Shown piece after piece: positions 31,048-39,740 of a stretch of 64,000 nucleotides of DNA; position 1 is the stretch's first letter; each line of letters begins with the position of its first letter. This DNA is from Bradyrhizobium guangdongense. Lineage in GTDB: Bacteria > Pseudomonadota > Alphaproteobacteria > Rhizobiales > Xanthobacteraceae. Below the pieces are notes generated by a model, which did not search any database, was not told the DNA's origin, and worked only from the letters and a program-made list of their open reading frames with translations. The stretch is taken from the NCBI RefSeq assembly GCF_004114975.1, contig NZ_CP030051.1, positions 6,758,001 through 6,822,000 of the forward strand, read 5' to 3'. The translations under genes and the position numbers were made by a program.

Positions 31048-31182
31048 CACAAGTCCCGATTTTCGAGGCAATTTGTTGGGCCAGCTATAGCACGCCATCG
31101 GGCTTTTTTGGGCCATTTGGCCTTGCTCCCGCCCGCCTTTTCGGGGAGATTGCGTCCCTCGAAACACCGGACCCCAACGCCC

Positions 31183-31437
31183 ATGAACGCGCCCTCCTCG
31201 TCCTCCCGTCAGATCGTCTGGCCGACCGTCATCACCGTCGTCAGCGCCGCCATCCTGATCGGCGCCGAGGTGTTCGGCGCAGCGTTTGCCGGCGGCTGGG
31301 CGCTCGCGATTCTGCTCGGGCTCGGCGACCAGGCCGCGCACATCCTGCAGGCCGTGCTGTTCGCACTTGGCGTGCTGGTGATGACGGCCTTCATCCGCGG
31401 AGCTCAACGCGTCGAGCCTTTCTTCAAGCGCCGCTGA
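31183..31437 (+). CDS. Small membrane protein of unknown function
   Basis: The 84-residue protein has two hydrophobic segments (VITVVSAAILIGAEVFGAAF and ILQAVLFALGVLVMTAFI) joined by a short loop, and a basic C-terminus (EPFFKRR). The ATG at 31183 follows CCCAACGCC without a clear ribosome site, so the start is uncertain. It is divergent from the M3 peptidase gene. I do not recognise a family. Its size and composition are consistent with a real, conserved inner membrane protein. Confidence 0.65.
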   Translation: MNAPSSSSRQIVWPTVITVVSAAILIGAEVFGAAFAGGWALAILLGLGDQAAHILQAVLFALGVLVMTAFIRGAQRVEPFFKRR

Positions 31438-31561
31438 CGCATCTTGCGCACAAGCAGCGCGCGCGAGGCTCAAAACTTAACGCCCGTTCATCTTCCGCGT
31501 CGCTCGCGCAACACTGCGCAAGCAGATGTTAGGCAATTCTGTTCGCAGCCTAAAAAAATTC

Positions 31562-31589
31562 TTGCGAAGCAGAGTCAAAACGCTTATGT
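31562..31589 (+). promoter_or_regulatory. Possible sigma-70-type promoter of the decarboxylase leader
   Basis: TTGCGA (31562-31567), a 16-base spacer and TTATGT (31584-31589) make a fair -35/-10 pair. Transcription would start near 31597 and give a leader of about 530 bases before the decarboxylase. Confidence 0.35.
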
Positions 31590-31619
31590 GCGCTCTTGCC
31601 CAATTTCGCACGTGCCTGT

Positions 31620-31905
31620 GGTCGTGTGTCAGTCGGTAGGTATCCGGACAAGAGGCCGGACAGCCGCCAAGGGGTGAAGAAGCCGAGGGGCTCTTCGGAA
31701 GTGCGGAAGTCAAAGGCCGAAGGTCGCCAGACCCAGAGGTCCGAAGACGAAGCAAACCCGGAGCGCCCAGCATCTCTCTCAAAGAGATGCCTTGTCGAAG
31801 GTGACTTCGCTCTTTGCAACCGTGACTGGCAGCCGGAGGCGAACCGGCGCACCCCGCTCTCAACGGGGGACGCGACTTAAAGCAACGACGGATCGGGCTT
31901 TTTTG
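31620..31905 (+). ncRNA. Structured decarboxylase leader, probable speF RNA motif
   Basis: About 290 bases upstream of the ornithine decarboxylase carry a chain of hairpins: TCCGGACAAGAGGCCGGA, CCGAGGGGCTCTTCGG, CATCTCTCTCAAAGAGATG, CCGGAGGCGAACCGG and CCCCGCTCTCAACGGGGG, ending at a six-T stretch near 31900. The speF motif is a known structured RNA in front of ornithine decarboxylase genes of Alphaproteobacteria, and gene and position fit. I matched position and structure, not the covariance model, so the exact ends are approximate. It probably regulates polyamine synthesis in cis. Confidence 0.6.
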
Positions 31906-32123
31906 GTCTCTACCGGCATTCCACCGCCGGCGCGGGCTACTGAAAAGGCTTGTCCTTCATTGCCAGGTGAGCGGGCGGGAAACTCTCCCAACCAATCCAC
32001 GGCAGCACAGTCTGGTTTGAGTTTTTTGGCCTCAGCGCGCCTCCATCGCGCGATGTGGCCGAAGCGCTCTTATCCGACGTCACGTTGATGCGGATCCCGT
32101 CGCTGGGACCGTTGGAGAGTGCC

Positions 32124-33266
32124 ATGACCGAACGTATCCAGGAATTCCTGCGCAACCGCCGCAAGGATGGCCTCGACACAGAGCCGTGCCTCGTCGTCGA
32201 CCTCGAGGTCGTGCGCGACAATTACCATACCTTCGCCAAGGCGCTGCCCGACAGCCGCGTGTTCTACGCCGTCAAGGCGAACCCGGCGCCTGAGGTGCTG
32301 GCGCTGCTGGCCTCCATGGGCTCCTGCTTCGACACCGCGACGGTCGCCGAGATCGAGATGGCGCTGGCCGCCGGCGCGACGCCCGAACGCATCTCCTTCG
32401 GCAACACGATCAAGAAGGAGCGCGACATCGCGCGCGCGTTCGCGCTCGGCATCCGCCTGTTCGCGGTCGACTGCGTCGCCGAGGTCGAGAAGATCGCCCG
32501 CGCCGCTCCCGGCGCGAAGGTGTTCTGCCGCATCCTCTATGACTGCGCCGGCGCCGAATGGCCGCTGTCTCGCAAGTTCGGCTGCGACCCGGAAATGGCC
32601 GTCGAGGTGCTCGACGCCGCCAAGCGTCTTCGCCTCGAGCCGTGCGGCATTTCCTTCCATGTCGGCTCGCAGCAGCGCAAGGTGAAGGCGTGGGACCGTG
32701 CGCTGGCGATGGCCTCGCAGGTGTTCCGCGACTGCGCCGAGCGCGGCATCAACCTGTCCATGGTCAACATGGGCGGCGGCTTCCCGACCAAGTACCTGAA
32801 GGACGTGCCGCCGGTCGTGACCTACGGCCGCTCGATCTTCCGCGCGCTGCGCAAGCACTTCGGCAACCAGATTCCGGAGACGATCATCGAGCCGGGCCGC
32901 GGCATGGTGGGCAACGCCGGCATCATCGAATCCGAGGTCGTGCTCATCTCGAAGAAGAGCGACGAGGACGAGGTGCGCTGGGTTTACCTGGACATCGGCA
33001 AGTTCGGCGGCCTCGCCGAGACGATGGACGAGTCGATCCGTTACGCCATCCGCACCCGTCACGACGGCGCGGACATGACGCCATGCGTGCTGGCAGGTCC
33101 GACCTGCGACAGCGCCGACGTGCTGTACGAGAAGAACCCGTATCCGCTCCCCGTGACGCTCGAGATCGGCGACAAGGTGCTGATCGAAGGCACCGGGGCC
33201 TATACGTCGACCTATTCGTCGGTGGCGTTCAACGGCATTCCGCCGCTGAAGACGTATCACATCTGA
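32124..33266 (+). CDS. Ornithine/lysine decarboxylase, type III PLP fold
   Basis: The 380-residue enzyme makes putrescine (or cadaverine) by removing CO2 from the amino acid. The pyridoxal lysine is K51 (FYAVKANP), the glycine-rich phosphate loop includes EPGRG (256-260), HVGSQ is at 179-183, and the second-subunit catalytic cysteine is C328 in GPTCDSADV. This is the eukaryote-like alanine-racemase-fold family. Its ATG lies after GGAGAG. With the GNAT, RidA and homospermidine synthase genes downstream, it forms a polyamine cluster: the putrescine made here feeds homospermidine synthase. The leader RNA upstream probably controls it. Confidence 0.95.
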   Translation: MTERIQEFLRNRRKDGLDTEPCLVVDLEVVRDNYHTFAKALPDSRVFYAVKANPAPEVLALLASMGSCFDTATVAEIEMALAAGATPERISFGNTIKKERDIARAFALGIRLFAVDCVAEVEKIARAAPGAKVFCRILYDCAGAEWPLSRKFGCDPEMAVEVLDAAKRLRLEPCGISFHVGSQQRKVKAWDRALAMASQVFRDCAERGINLSMVNMGGGFPTKYLKDVPPVVTYGRSIFRALRKHFGNQIPETIIEPGRGMVGNAGIIESEVVLISKKSDEDEVRWVYLDIGKFGGLAETMDESIRYAIRTRHDGADMTPCVLAGPTCDSADVLYEKNPYPLPVTLEIGDKVLIEGTGAYTSTYSSVAFNGIPPLKTYHI

Positions 33267-33297
33267 TCCGCCTCTCTTTCGGGGCTTGACGAACCCG

Positions 33298-33317
33298 GGA
33301 GCCGGCTTGCCGGCTCC
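33298..33317. repeat. Tight hairpin after the decarboxylase
   Basis: GGAGCCGGC-TT-GCCGGCTCC is a perfect nine-base stem 32 bases past the decarboxylase stop, with no T run. It may be a processing or attenuation structure rather than a full terminator. Confidence 0.5.
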
Positions 33318-33397
33318 TCCCTGACATCTCTGATTTCCGACGACGTCTTGGAGTGGCGTGCTGCGCGCACGCCGGTCCAAGCGGGGACTGACGCGCC

Positions 33398-33985
33398 ATG
33401 ACCGCTTTTCGGAAGCCAAAGTTCGCCCTCACCTCGAAAGCCGCTCCGTTCGCAATTCGCAGCGAACGCGCTGCCGACGTCGCGATGCGTGAAACGCTGC
33501 TCGATGCCTGCTTTGGCGAGAACCGCCACGGCCGCACCTGCCAGCGCCTGCGCGACGGACGTGCACCTGCCGCAGGCCTTGCCCTGTCGGCCGTGCGCGA
33601 GGGCAAGCTCGTGGGAACCGTGCGGCTGTGGCACGTCAGCGCCGGAGGCAGGCCCGCCCTGGTCCTCGGACCACTGGCGGTGGACCCTGCCTGCCGCGAG
33701 CTCGGGATCGGCGCCGCGCTGATGCATCAAGCGCTGGCCGCCGCCCGGGCGCGCGGGCACGAAGCCGTCATCCTGCTCGGCGATGCGCCCTATTACGCGC
33801 GCTTCGGCTTCTCCGCCGAGAAGACCGGCGCGCTGGTGCTCCCCGGCCCGTTCGAGCGCGACCGCTTGCTGGCGATCGAATTCCAGGCGGGTGTGCTGGA
33901 TGGAGCGGAAGGGATGATCGTCCCGACCGGCGCGGCCCTCGCCAAACGGAGGTCGGTTCGCGCCCTCCAGGCGCACGCGGCCTAA
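33398..33985 (+). CDS. GNAT-family N-acetyltransferase
   Basis: The 195-residue protein carries the GNAT fold: LGPLAVDPACRELGIGAALM is the acetyl-CoA binding motif A, and DAPYYARFGF is the later motif B seen in YhbS-like members. About 25 extra residues at the start are basic. It lies between the polyamine decarboxylase and RidA in the same direction, so a role in acetylating a polyamine or a reactive intermediate is possible, but YhbS-like proteins are broad and the substrate is not shown. Confidence 0.88.
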   Translation: MTAFRKPKFALTSKAAPFAIRSERAADVAMRETLLDACFGENRHGRTCQRLRDGRAPAAGLALSAVREGKLVGTVRLWHVSAGGRPALVLGPLAVDPACRELGIGAALMHQALAAARARGHEAVILLGDAPYYARFGFSAEKTGALVLPGPFERDRLLAIEFQAGVLDGAEGMIVPTGAALAKRRSVRALQAHAA

Positions 33986-34133
33986 GGGATTGCCGTGATG
34001 GCGACGACCAAGGCCGCGGCGCGCGGCAACGCCGGGCCGCGCCTACGATAAGCCTGTTCCTTTGGGGTTGCGTGAGCCCCGGAAACGCCGTTTAACCCCA
34101 CGAAATTCCCCTTTTCAGTCGAGGCCGAAAGCC

Positions 34134-34523
34134 ATGTCCCGTCGCCTAATTTCCACCGGCTCCCCGCTCGAGAAGACCGTCGGCTACAGCCGCGCCGTGA
34201 TCGACGGCGAGTTCGCCTTCGTGGCGGGAACCACCGGTTATGACTACACCACGATGACGATGCCATCAGATGTCACGAGCCAGTCACGCAACTGCTTCAA
34301 GACCATTGAAGCCGCCCTGAAGGAGGGCGGCTTCGAGATGGCCGATATCGTCCGGGCGACCTACTACGTCACCGACGCCAGTGACATCGATGCCCATTTC
34401 GCCGTCTGCGGCGAGGTGCTGGGTGACATCAGGCCCGCTGCGACCTTGCTGGTCGTCAGCGCCCTCGCCAAGCCCGAGATGAAGGTCGAGATCGAAGTCA
34501 CCGCCAAGCGCCGCAGCATCTAA
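34134..34523 (+). CDS. RidA/YjgF family enamine/imine deaminase-like protein
   Basis: The 129-residue protein fits the RidA fold (AFVAGTTGYDYTTMTMP, then NCFKTIEAALKEGGFEMADIVRATYYVTD). The catalytic arginine region that RidA proper has near the C-terminus (IRPAATLLVVSALAKPEMKVEIE) keeps R in DIRPAAT. Such proteins hydrolyse reactive enamines and imines made by PLP enzymes, which fits the PLP decarboxylase two genes upstream. It ends 64 bases before homospermidine synthase. Confidence 0.9.
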   Translation: MSRRLISTGSPLEKTVGYSRAVIDGEFAFVAGTTGYDYTTMTMPSDVTSQSRNCFKTIEAALKEGGFEMADIVRATYYVTDASDIDAHFAVCGEVLGDIRPAATLLVVSALAKPEMKVEIEVTAKRRSI

Positions 34524-34587
34524 CAAGCGCCGCAGCGCCTGATCCACGTTCATTTTGTCCGACAGCACGTTCCGGAGAAACGATTCC

Positions 34588-36030
34588 ATGAGCCTTCCCT
34601 CGCAGATCTACGCCAAGATCACCGGTCCCATCGTCATGGTCGGCTTCGGCTCCATCGGCAAAGGCACGCTGCCGCTGATCGAGCGGCATCTGGATTACGA
34701 CAAGTCGCGCATCACCGTGCTCGATCCCAAGGACGAGGGCCGCAGGGCGCTTTGCGAGAAGCACAATGTCCGCTTCATCCAGAAGGGCCTGACCAAGGAC
34801 AATTATCGCGAGGTGCTGACCCCGCTGCTTACCGAAGGCGGCGGCCAGGGCTTTTGCGTCAATCTCTCCGTCGACACCGGTTCGACCGACATCATGGAGC
34901 TCTGCAACGAGCTCGGCGCGCTCTATATCGACACCGTCAACGAGCCCTGGCTCGGCTTCTATTTCGATGCATCCAAGGGCCCGGAAGCGCGCTCGAACTA
35001 TGCGCTTCGCGAAGTGACGCTGGCAGCCAAGAAGGCGCGGCCGAAGGGCTCGACGACCGCCGTGTCCTGCTGCGGCGCCAATCCCGGCATGGTCTCCTTC
35101 TTCGTCAAGCAGGCGCTGCTCAACGTCGCGGCCGACCTGAAGCTCAATGCGCCCAGGCCGAAGACCAAGGCCGAATGGGCGGATCTGATGCGGCAGGCCG
35201 GCATCAAGGGCATCCACATCGCCGAACGCGACACCCAGCGCTCGAAGAAGCCGAAGGAGCCCGACGTTTTCGTCAACACCTGGTCGGTGGAAGGCTTCCT
35301 GTCGGAAGGCGTGCAGCCGTCCGAGCTCGGCTGGGGCACGCATGAGAAGTGGATGCCGGAAAATGCGCACACCCACGAAGCCGGCTGCGGCGCCGCGATC
35401 TATCTGATGCAGCCCGGCGCCAACACGCGCGTGCGCACCTGGTGCCCGACCCGCGGCGCGCAATACGGCTTCCTCGTCACGCACAACGAGTCGATCTCGA
35501 TCGCCGATTACTTCACGGTGCGCGACGCATCGGGCAAGGCGGTCTATCGGCCGACCTGCCACTACGCCTATCACCCGGCCGACGATGCCGTGCTGTCGCT
35601 GCACGAGATGTTCGGCCGCGCCGCGAAGATGCAGGAGAAGCACCACATCCTCGACGAGAACGAGATCGTCGACGGTATCGACGAACTCGGCGTGCTCTTG
35701 TTCGGCCATGACAAGAACGCCTATTGGTACGGCTCGCAGCTCTCCATCGAAGAGACCCGCAAGCTCGCGCCCTATCAGAACGCCACCGGCCTGCAGGTGA
35801 CCTCCGCCGTGCTCGGCGGCATGGTGTGGGCGCTGGAAAACCCGAACGAAGGCATCGTCGAAGCCGACGAGATGGATTTCGATCGTCTCTTGGAAATCCA
35901 GTTGCCGTATCTCGGACCGGTGAAGGGCTTCTACACCGACTGGACGCCGCTGACGGATCGCCCGGGACTGTTCCCGGAGGACATCGACACCAGCGACCCC
36001 TGGCAGTTCAGGAACATTCTGGTGCGGTAG
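34588..36030 (+). CDS. hss: Homospermidine synthase
   Basis: The 480-residue NAD-dependent enzyme joins two putrescines into sym-homospermidine, the main polyamine of many rhizobia. The N-terminal dinucleotide fold is IVMVGFGSIGKGTLPL (about 15-30), and the long central domain includes VSCCGANPGMVSFFVKQALL. Length and sequence match the bacterial saccharopine-dehydrogenase-like family. The ATG at 34588 follows GGAGAAACG. Putrescine from the upstream ornithine decarboxylase is its substrate. A terminator follows about 100 bases downstream. Confidence 0.95.
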   Translation: MSLPSQIYAKITGPIVMVGFGSIGKGTLPLIERHLDYDKSRITVLDPKDEGRRALCEKHNVRFIQKGLTKDNYREVLTPLLTEGGGQGFCVNLSVDTGSTDIMELCNELGALYIDTVNEPWLGFYFDASKGPEARSNYALREVTLAAKKARPKGSTTAVSCCGANPGMVSFFVKQALLNVAADLKLNAPRPKTKAEWADLMRQAGIKGIHIAERDTQRSKKPKEPDVFVNTWSVEGFLSEGVQPSELGWGTHEKWMPENAHTHEAGCGAAIYLMQPGANTRVRTWCPTRGAQYGFLVTHNESISIADYFTVRDASGKAVYRPTCHYAYHPADDAVLSLHEMFGRAAKMQEKHHILDENEIVDGIDELGVLLFGHDKNAYWYGSQLSIEETRKLAPYQNATGLQVTSAVLGGMVWALENPNEGIVEADEMDFDRLLEIQLPYLGPVKGFYTDWTPLTDRPGLFPEDIDTSDPWQFRNILVR

Positions 36031-36048
36031 GGCGAGCCCTCTCCGTCC

Positions 36049-36086
36049 GTCATTCCGGGTTCGCGCTTCGCGCGGACCGGAATGAC
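36049..36086. repeat. Palindromic repeat (GTCATTCCGGG family)
   Basis: GTCATTCCGGGTTCGCGC and GCGCGGACCGGAATGAC form a hairpin 19 bases after the homospermidine synthase stop. Confidence 0.85.
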
Positions 36087-36130
36087 AGGCAGCCTCGACA
36101 TCAAAAACTCGAAAACAACCCCATGCACAG

Positions 36131-36158
36131 TAGCCGTGGCCCGGCTATTTCTGTTTTT
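36131..36158 (+). terminator. Intrinsic terminator downstream of homospermidine synthase
   Basis: TAGCCG-TGGCC-CGGCTA is a six-base perfect stem followed by TTTCTGTTTTT. It closes the polyamine gene cluster before the convergent P450 gene. Confidence 0.7.
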
Positions 36159-36278
36159 CCAAAGTTCGCTTGACCCGTCGGGCAAAACAGCGGCAAGATG
36201 GCATGCTCCATCACGCCGAGGCGTCGTCACCGATGGTGCCGGTGGGCGCCAGTCCGAACGCCTTCGTCCCGGCAGCCG

Positions 36279-37463
36279 CTACTGCAGGAGGACCGGCAGA
36301 TTGAGCGGGCCGCGGAAGCCGAACCCGTGCCAGCGAACGCTCGCGGGATCAGGCAAGGTCATGCGGGGGAAGCGCTCGAACAGCATGGGCAGAAGGATGG
36401 CGCCGACCGTCCGCCGCGACAAATGCGCACCCGCGCAGTGATGCGGGCCGTTGCCGAAGGCCTGATGAGGATTGGGCTCGCGCAAGGCGTTGAAGTGCTC
36501 GCCGTCCTCGAAGACCTCCTCGTCCCGGTTCGCGGACGCCTGTATCGTCATCACTGTGTCGCCCTTCGGAATGAAGCAGCCCCGGATCTCGGTGTCTTCC
36601 ATGACGAGCCGCGAGCTCGCCTGGATCGGCGCAACCCAGCGGACGCCTTCCTCGAAAGCGGATCGCCATTGATCGCCTTCCCGGACGGCTTCGAGCTGGT
36701 CCGGGTTCGTCAGCAAGCCGTAGAGGATCGTCAGCAGGGCGTCACGCGGCTCGTTGATACCGCCCCCGATCGCGATCTTGACGTTGGCGATCATCTGGCT
36801 TTCCGGAATCGGATTGGTCGCATTCGCCATGAAGGACAGCGCGGAGGAATCCGGCTCGGCGCGAACGCGTTCGACATTGGCGCGGATACATTCATCCATC
36901 TGCGCATTGGCGAGATCGGTTGCTTCGAAGGGCCCCGGCGTCCAGCCGAAATTGCCGGCGCCGTCGATCAGGGTCTGGGACCATCGCTGCATATCCTGAT
37001 CGCTTGCGTCCGGAACGCCCATGACATGCGCCAGAATCCGCGCGGCGAGCGGTCCCGCGAGCGTGGGGAACAGATCAACCACCTCGCCGCGGGGCAGCCG
37101 TTCGAGATATTCGCCAGCCAGTTTCGCATAGAGCGGCGCCCAGACGGCCTCGATGGTCTTCGGCATCAGAGCCGGCATCATCGCCATCCGTTCGCTCCGG
37201 TGCTCGGCATGGTCCTTGCGCATCAGCGTGTGGGCCAGGAAGGCGCGCTTCATGGGCGTGTTCGGATCGTCGGAGCTGAACAGCGCGGCGTTGTCCTTGA
37301 CGAGCTTGGTGTCAGCAGCCTTGGTGAGGAAGGTGCGGCCGACGGATTTGACGCGGAGCACGGGCGCTTCGCGCCTCAGCCGCCTGTAGATCGGATAGGG
37401 ATCGCGCGTGAGCTCCGCGATCGAAATGGTCTCGCCAAGGGGCGCCAGGCTCGCGGTGGGCAT
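36279..37463 (-). CDS. Cytochrome P450 with an unusual I-helix
   Basis: The 394-residue soluble P450 has the haem-thiolate loop FGNGPHHCAGAHL with C343, and an ExxR helix in FEEGVRW. The I-helix, which normally holds A/G-G-x-D/E-T for oxygen activation, reads GGGINEPRD (233-241) with proline in place of the threonine. Substitutions of this kind occur in a P450 subgroup but alter proton delivery. The ATG at 37463 (MPTASLAPLGET) gives the normal length. No ferredoxin or reductase gene is adjacent, so the redox partner lies elsewhere. The substrate is unknown. Confidence 0.93.
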   Translation of the reverse strand: MPTASLAPLGETISIAELTRDPYPIYRRLRREAPVLRVKSVGRTFLTKAADTKLVKDNAALFSSDDPNTPMKRAFLAHTLMRKDHAEHRSERMAMMPALMPKTIEAVWAPLYAKLAGEYLERLPRGEVVDLFPTLAGPLAARILAHVMGVPDASDQDMQRWSQTLIDGAGNFGWTPGPFEATDLANAQMDECIRANVERVRAEPDSSALSFMANATNPIPESQMIANVKIAIGGGINEPRDALLTILYGLLTNPDQLEAVREGDQWRSAFEEGVRWVAPIQASSRLVMEDTEIRGCFIPKGDTVMTIQASANRDEEVFEDGEHFNALREPNPHQAFGNGPHHCAGAHLSRRTVGAILLPMLFERFPRMTLPDPASVRWHGFGFRGPLNLPVLLQ

Positions 37464-37533
37464 GGGGTGATCCTGTGGGCTGCAGGACGGTTGCCATTGT
37501 TGGATCATACACCGGGGCGCAGCGTGATGCCTG

Positions 37534-37872
37534 CTACTTCTGCTGGATCGGCGGCGCCACCTTCTCGGCCGGGGCGGGCGGCAGGGCAGGCTTGGCCGCG
37601 CCGGCCGCACCCTGCGTTTGCGGATCGGGGCGCGCCGGCTCGGGAGCCGGCGTGGTTGGACGCTCGCCGCCGGGCTTTGCCTCCGCGGGCGTCTTGTCCT
37701 GATCGTTGGACGGGGTGCCCTGGAGCGGCTGTGTCGCCTGTGCCAGCTCCATCCGGCTTTCGGCGCGGATTTGCGCAAGTGACATCACCGACACCACGAC
37801 GCCTGCTGCGAACAGCGAACAGGCGATCATGAGATCTAGCTTCAGGTTTCGGTTGTTGTTCTGGCCGGGCAT
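37534..37872 (-). CDS. Small anchored proline-rich protein
   Basis: The 112-residue protein has one membrane segment (LDLMIACSLFAAGVVVSVMSL) after a short Asn-rich start (MPGQNNNRN), then a proline/alanine-rich, probably periplasmic tail (GGERPTTPAPEPARP). I chose the ATG at 37872 because AAGGCGG lies at a useful distance; the in-frame ATG at 37890 has no ribosome site. I recognise no family. It lies between the P450 and MgtC genes in the same direction. Confidence 0.55.
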   Translation of the reverse strand: MPGQNNNRNLKLDLMIACSLFAAGVVVSVMSLAQIRAESRMELAQATQPLQGTPSNDQDKTPAEAKPGGERPTTPAPEPARPDPQTQGAAGAAKPALPPAPAEKVAPPIQQK

Positions 37873-37973
37873 GTCGATCACCGCCTTCATCAGGGGAATC
37901 AACGAATTGCCCGGGCGGCGGTTCCGAACCCGCCGAAGCGGGAACTCCTCAGTTGGGCGCCAGAAGGCGGCGT

Positions 37974-38690
37974 TCACTCGGTCGTACTGACTTCCCATGT
38001 GGCATGCCGCACGCCCGGCAGGTGCTGCAAATCGGTCGCCACGGCGTTCAGCTCGTTCGGGTCGACCGCGCTGGCCACCAGCTTGGCGACGATCTCCAGC
38101 AGGTCGTCGCCGATCTCGACCACCTCGATATCGGCAACCGCATATTTCGCCGCTTCGAGCTTGTCGACGAGACGGTCGCGCATGTCGGGTAGCGCGTCGG
38201 TCGCGACCGCGAGCTTGAAGTAATAGGTGGCCTCCAGCGCCTTCTCGTCCAGCGGAATGCGGTTGATGGCATTGACGAGCGGGCGCAGCAGGGTATTGCC
38301 GGCGATGACGAAGACGGTGAGCGCAGCTGCCTGCGCGACCATGTCGGCCCCGGCGCAGGAGCCGACGGCTGCCGAGGCCCATAGCGTTGCCGCGGTGTTG
38401 AGGCCGCGCACGTCCATGCCCTGCTTCATGATGACGCCGGCGCCGAGAAAGCCGATGCCGGAGACAACATAGGCGATCACCCTGACAGCACCATCCGCTC
38501 CGTCCAGATGCATCGCAAGATCGACGAAGGCGGCCGCACCGACCGCGACCAGCACGTTGGTGCGCAGGCCTGCGGTGCGTTGGCGATATTGCCGTTCGGC
38601 GCCGATCAGCGTGCCCAGCACAAAGGCCGTGGTCAGGCTGACCAGCGTGTCGGCGAAATCCGCGAGCTGGAAGGTGGTGAGAAATCGCAT
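37974..38690 (-). CDS. MgtC/SapB family membrane protein
   Basis: The 238-residue protein has about four N-terminal membrane helices with the family motifs GTLIGAERQYRQRTAGLRT and GIGFLGAGVIMKQG, followed by a soluble C-terminal ACT-like domain (about 150-238, EVVEIGDDLLEIVAKL). MgtC proteins help growth at low magnesium, in part by limiting the F1Fo ATP synthase. No Mg-sensing leader is evident upstream. It is a single gene, 30 bases from the WD40 gene but with its own start. Confidence 0.93.
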   Translation of the reverse strand: MRFLTTFQLADFADTLVSLTTAFVLGTLIGAERQYRQRTAGLRTNVLVAVGAAAFVDLAMHLDGADGAVRVIAYVVSGIGFLGAGVIMKQGMDVRGLNTAATLWASAAVGSCAGADMVAQAAALTVFVIAGNTLLRPLVNAINRIPLDEKALEATYYFKLAVATDALPDMRDRLVDKLEAAKYAVADIEVVEIGDDLLEIVAKLVASAVDPNELNAVATDLQHLPGVRHATWEVSTTE

Positions 38691-38720
38691 GGTCCCCTAT
38701 ACGGCGGGAACCATGACAGA

Positions 38721-39740
38721 TCAAAGCTCCAGGAGGCCGCCGTCCCCATTTTCGTCCGCGAATGCGAGCAGTGTGCCCTTGGCGTTCCAGGCGATCGCGG
38801 CCACCGGCGGGGTGCCGTTGCGGCGGACCAGGATCTCGGCGCCGTCCTCCAGCCGAACCATCAGCACCGTGCCGTCGCTGTAGCCGGCGGCGAGGATGTC
38901 GTTCTTCGGATGGCAGGCGACCACCGACACGCGCGCCTGCAGCGGCGCGAGCATCGCGGGCTCCTTGCCCATCGGGCCGTCCTTGCTGGCGAACGGCCAG
39001 ATGATGACAGTGTCGGCGCCCGAGGTCGCGAGCCCCTTGCCGCCAGCGCTCCAGGACATCGAGCGGACGCGGCCGGGATAGCCGGTCATGCGCATGTGCC
39101 TGTTGTCGGCGAGCCGCCAGCCATGCAGCGCCGGCTCGTGCATCGCTGTGACCAGGAATTTGTTGTCCGGGCTGAAGGTGACGCCGTGATGCGAGCCGGC
39201 CCAGGGCAGAAACTCGGCCGATCCCTCCATGTTCGGAAACCACAGCGTGGCGCCGTTGTAATGCGCGATCGCGAGCCGCAGACCCTTGGGCGCGAACGCG
39301 AGCCCGCCGACGGTCGAGGGCACCTCGAGCGACTTCTCCTCGTTCTTGCCGCTCTTGACGGTCGCGATCTTGCCGGCCGACCAGGCGAAGGCGCCATCGG
39401 CGTGCAGCGCCACCGCATCGATCCAGCGCCGCTTGGGATCGGTGGCGAGCAGCGTCACCTCGCCCTTGGCGTCGAGCGCGACGACCTTGCCGTTGTCGCC
39501 GCCCATGATGATGCGCTTGCCGTCAGAAGCGGTCGAAAGAATGCCGCCACTGTGCACGGCGACCGTGGTGATCTCACCGGCGATGTCGACGAGCGCGACA
39601 TTCTCCTCGCCGCCGACGAAGGCGGCGCGAGGCCCGAGAAAATGCACCGAGGTCACGGCCATGCCGAGCGTAACCGGCTTGACGCGGTCGGTGACGGAGA
39701 CGATCGAGGCGGAATCGGGGGGCGGCGTGAACTCTTTCAT
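38721..39740 (-). CDS. WD40-repeat beta-propeller protein of the zinc operon
   Basis: The 339-residue protein is built of WD40-like blades (TVIIWPF, KFLVTAMHEPALHGW, ILAAGYSDGTVLMV), about seven, and so should form a beta-propeller. It lacks a signal peptide. Its ATG overlaps the GTPase stop by one base (TGATG), so translation is coupled to that gene, and it is the last gene of the zinc operon. It might bind the GTPase or a client metalloprotein. I know of no assigned function for such a protein in a zinc operon. Confidence 0.88.
   Translation of the reverse strand: MKEFTPPPDSASIVSVTDRVKPVTLGMAVTSVHFLGPRAAFVGGEENVALVDIAGEITTVAVHSGGILSTASDGKRIIMGGDNGKVVALDAKGEVTLLATDPKRRWIDAVALHADGAFAWSAGKIATVKSGKNEEKSLEVPSTVGGLAFAPKGLRLAIAHYNGATLWFPNMEGSAEFLPWAGSHHGVTFSPDNKFLVTAMHEPALHGWRLADNRHMRMTGYPGRVRSMSWSAGGKGLATSGADTVIIWPFASKDGPMGKEPAMLAPLQARVSVVACHPKNDILAAGYSDGTVLMVRLEDGAEILVRRNGTPPVAAIAWNAKGTLLAFADENGDGGLLEL

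Noticed and set aside
31596..31880. A 94-codon open frame in the decarboxylase leader
   Set aside because: It follows the hairpin chain of the leader, its composition is unlike nearby genes, and no ribosome site precedes it. The RNA reading is better.
36031..36278. Possible small gene between the homospermidine synthase and P450 genes
   Set aside because: The short frames cover a palindromic repeat and a terminator and have no ribosome site. Nothing supports a protein.
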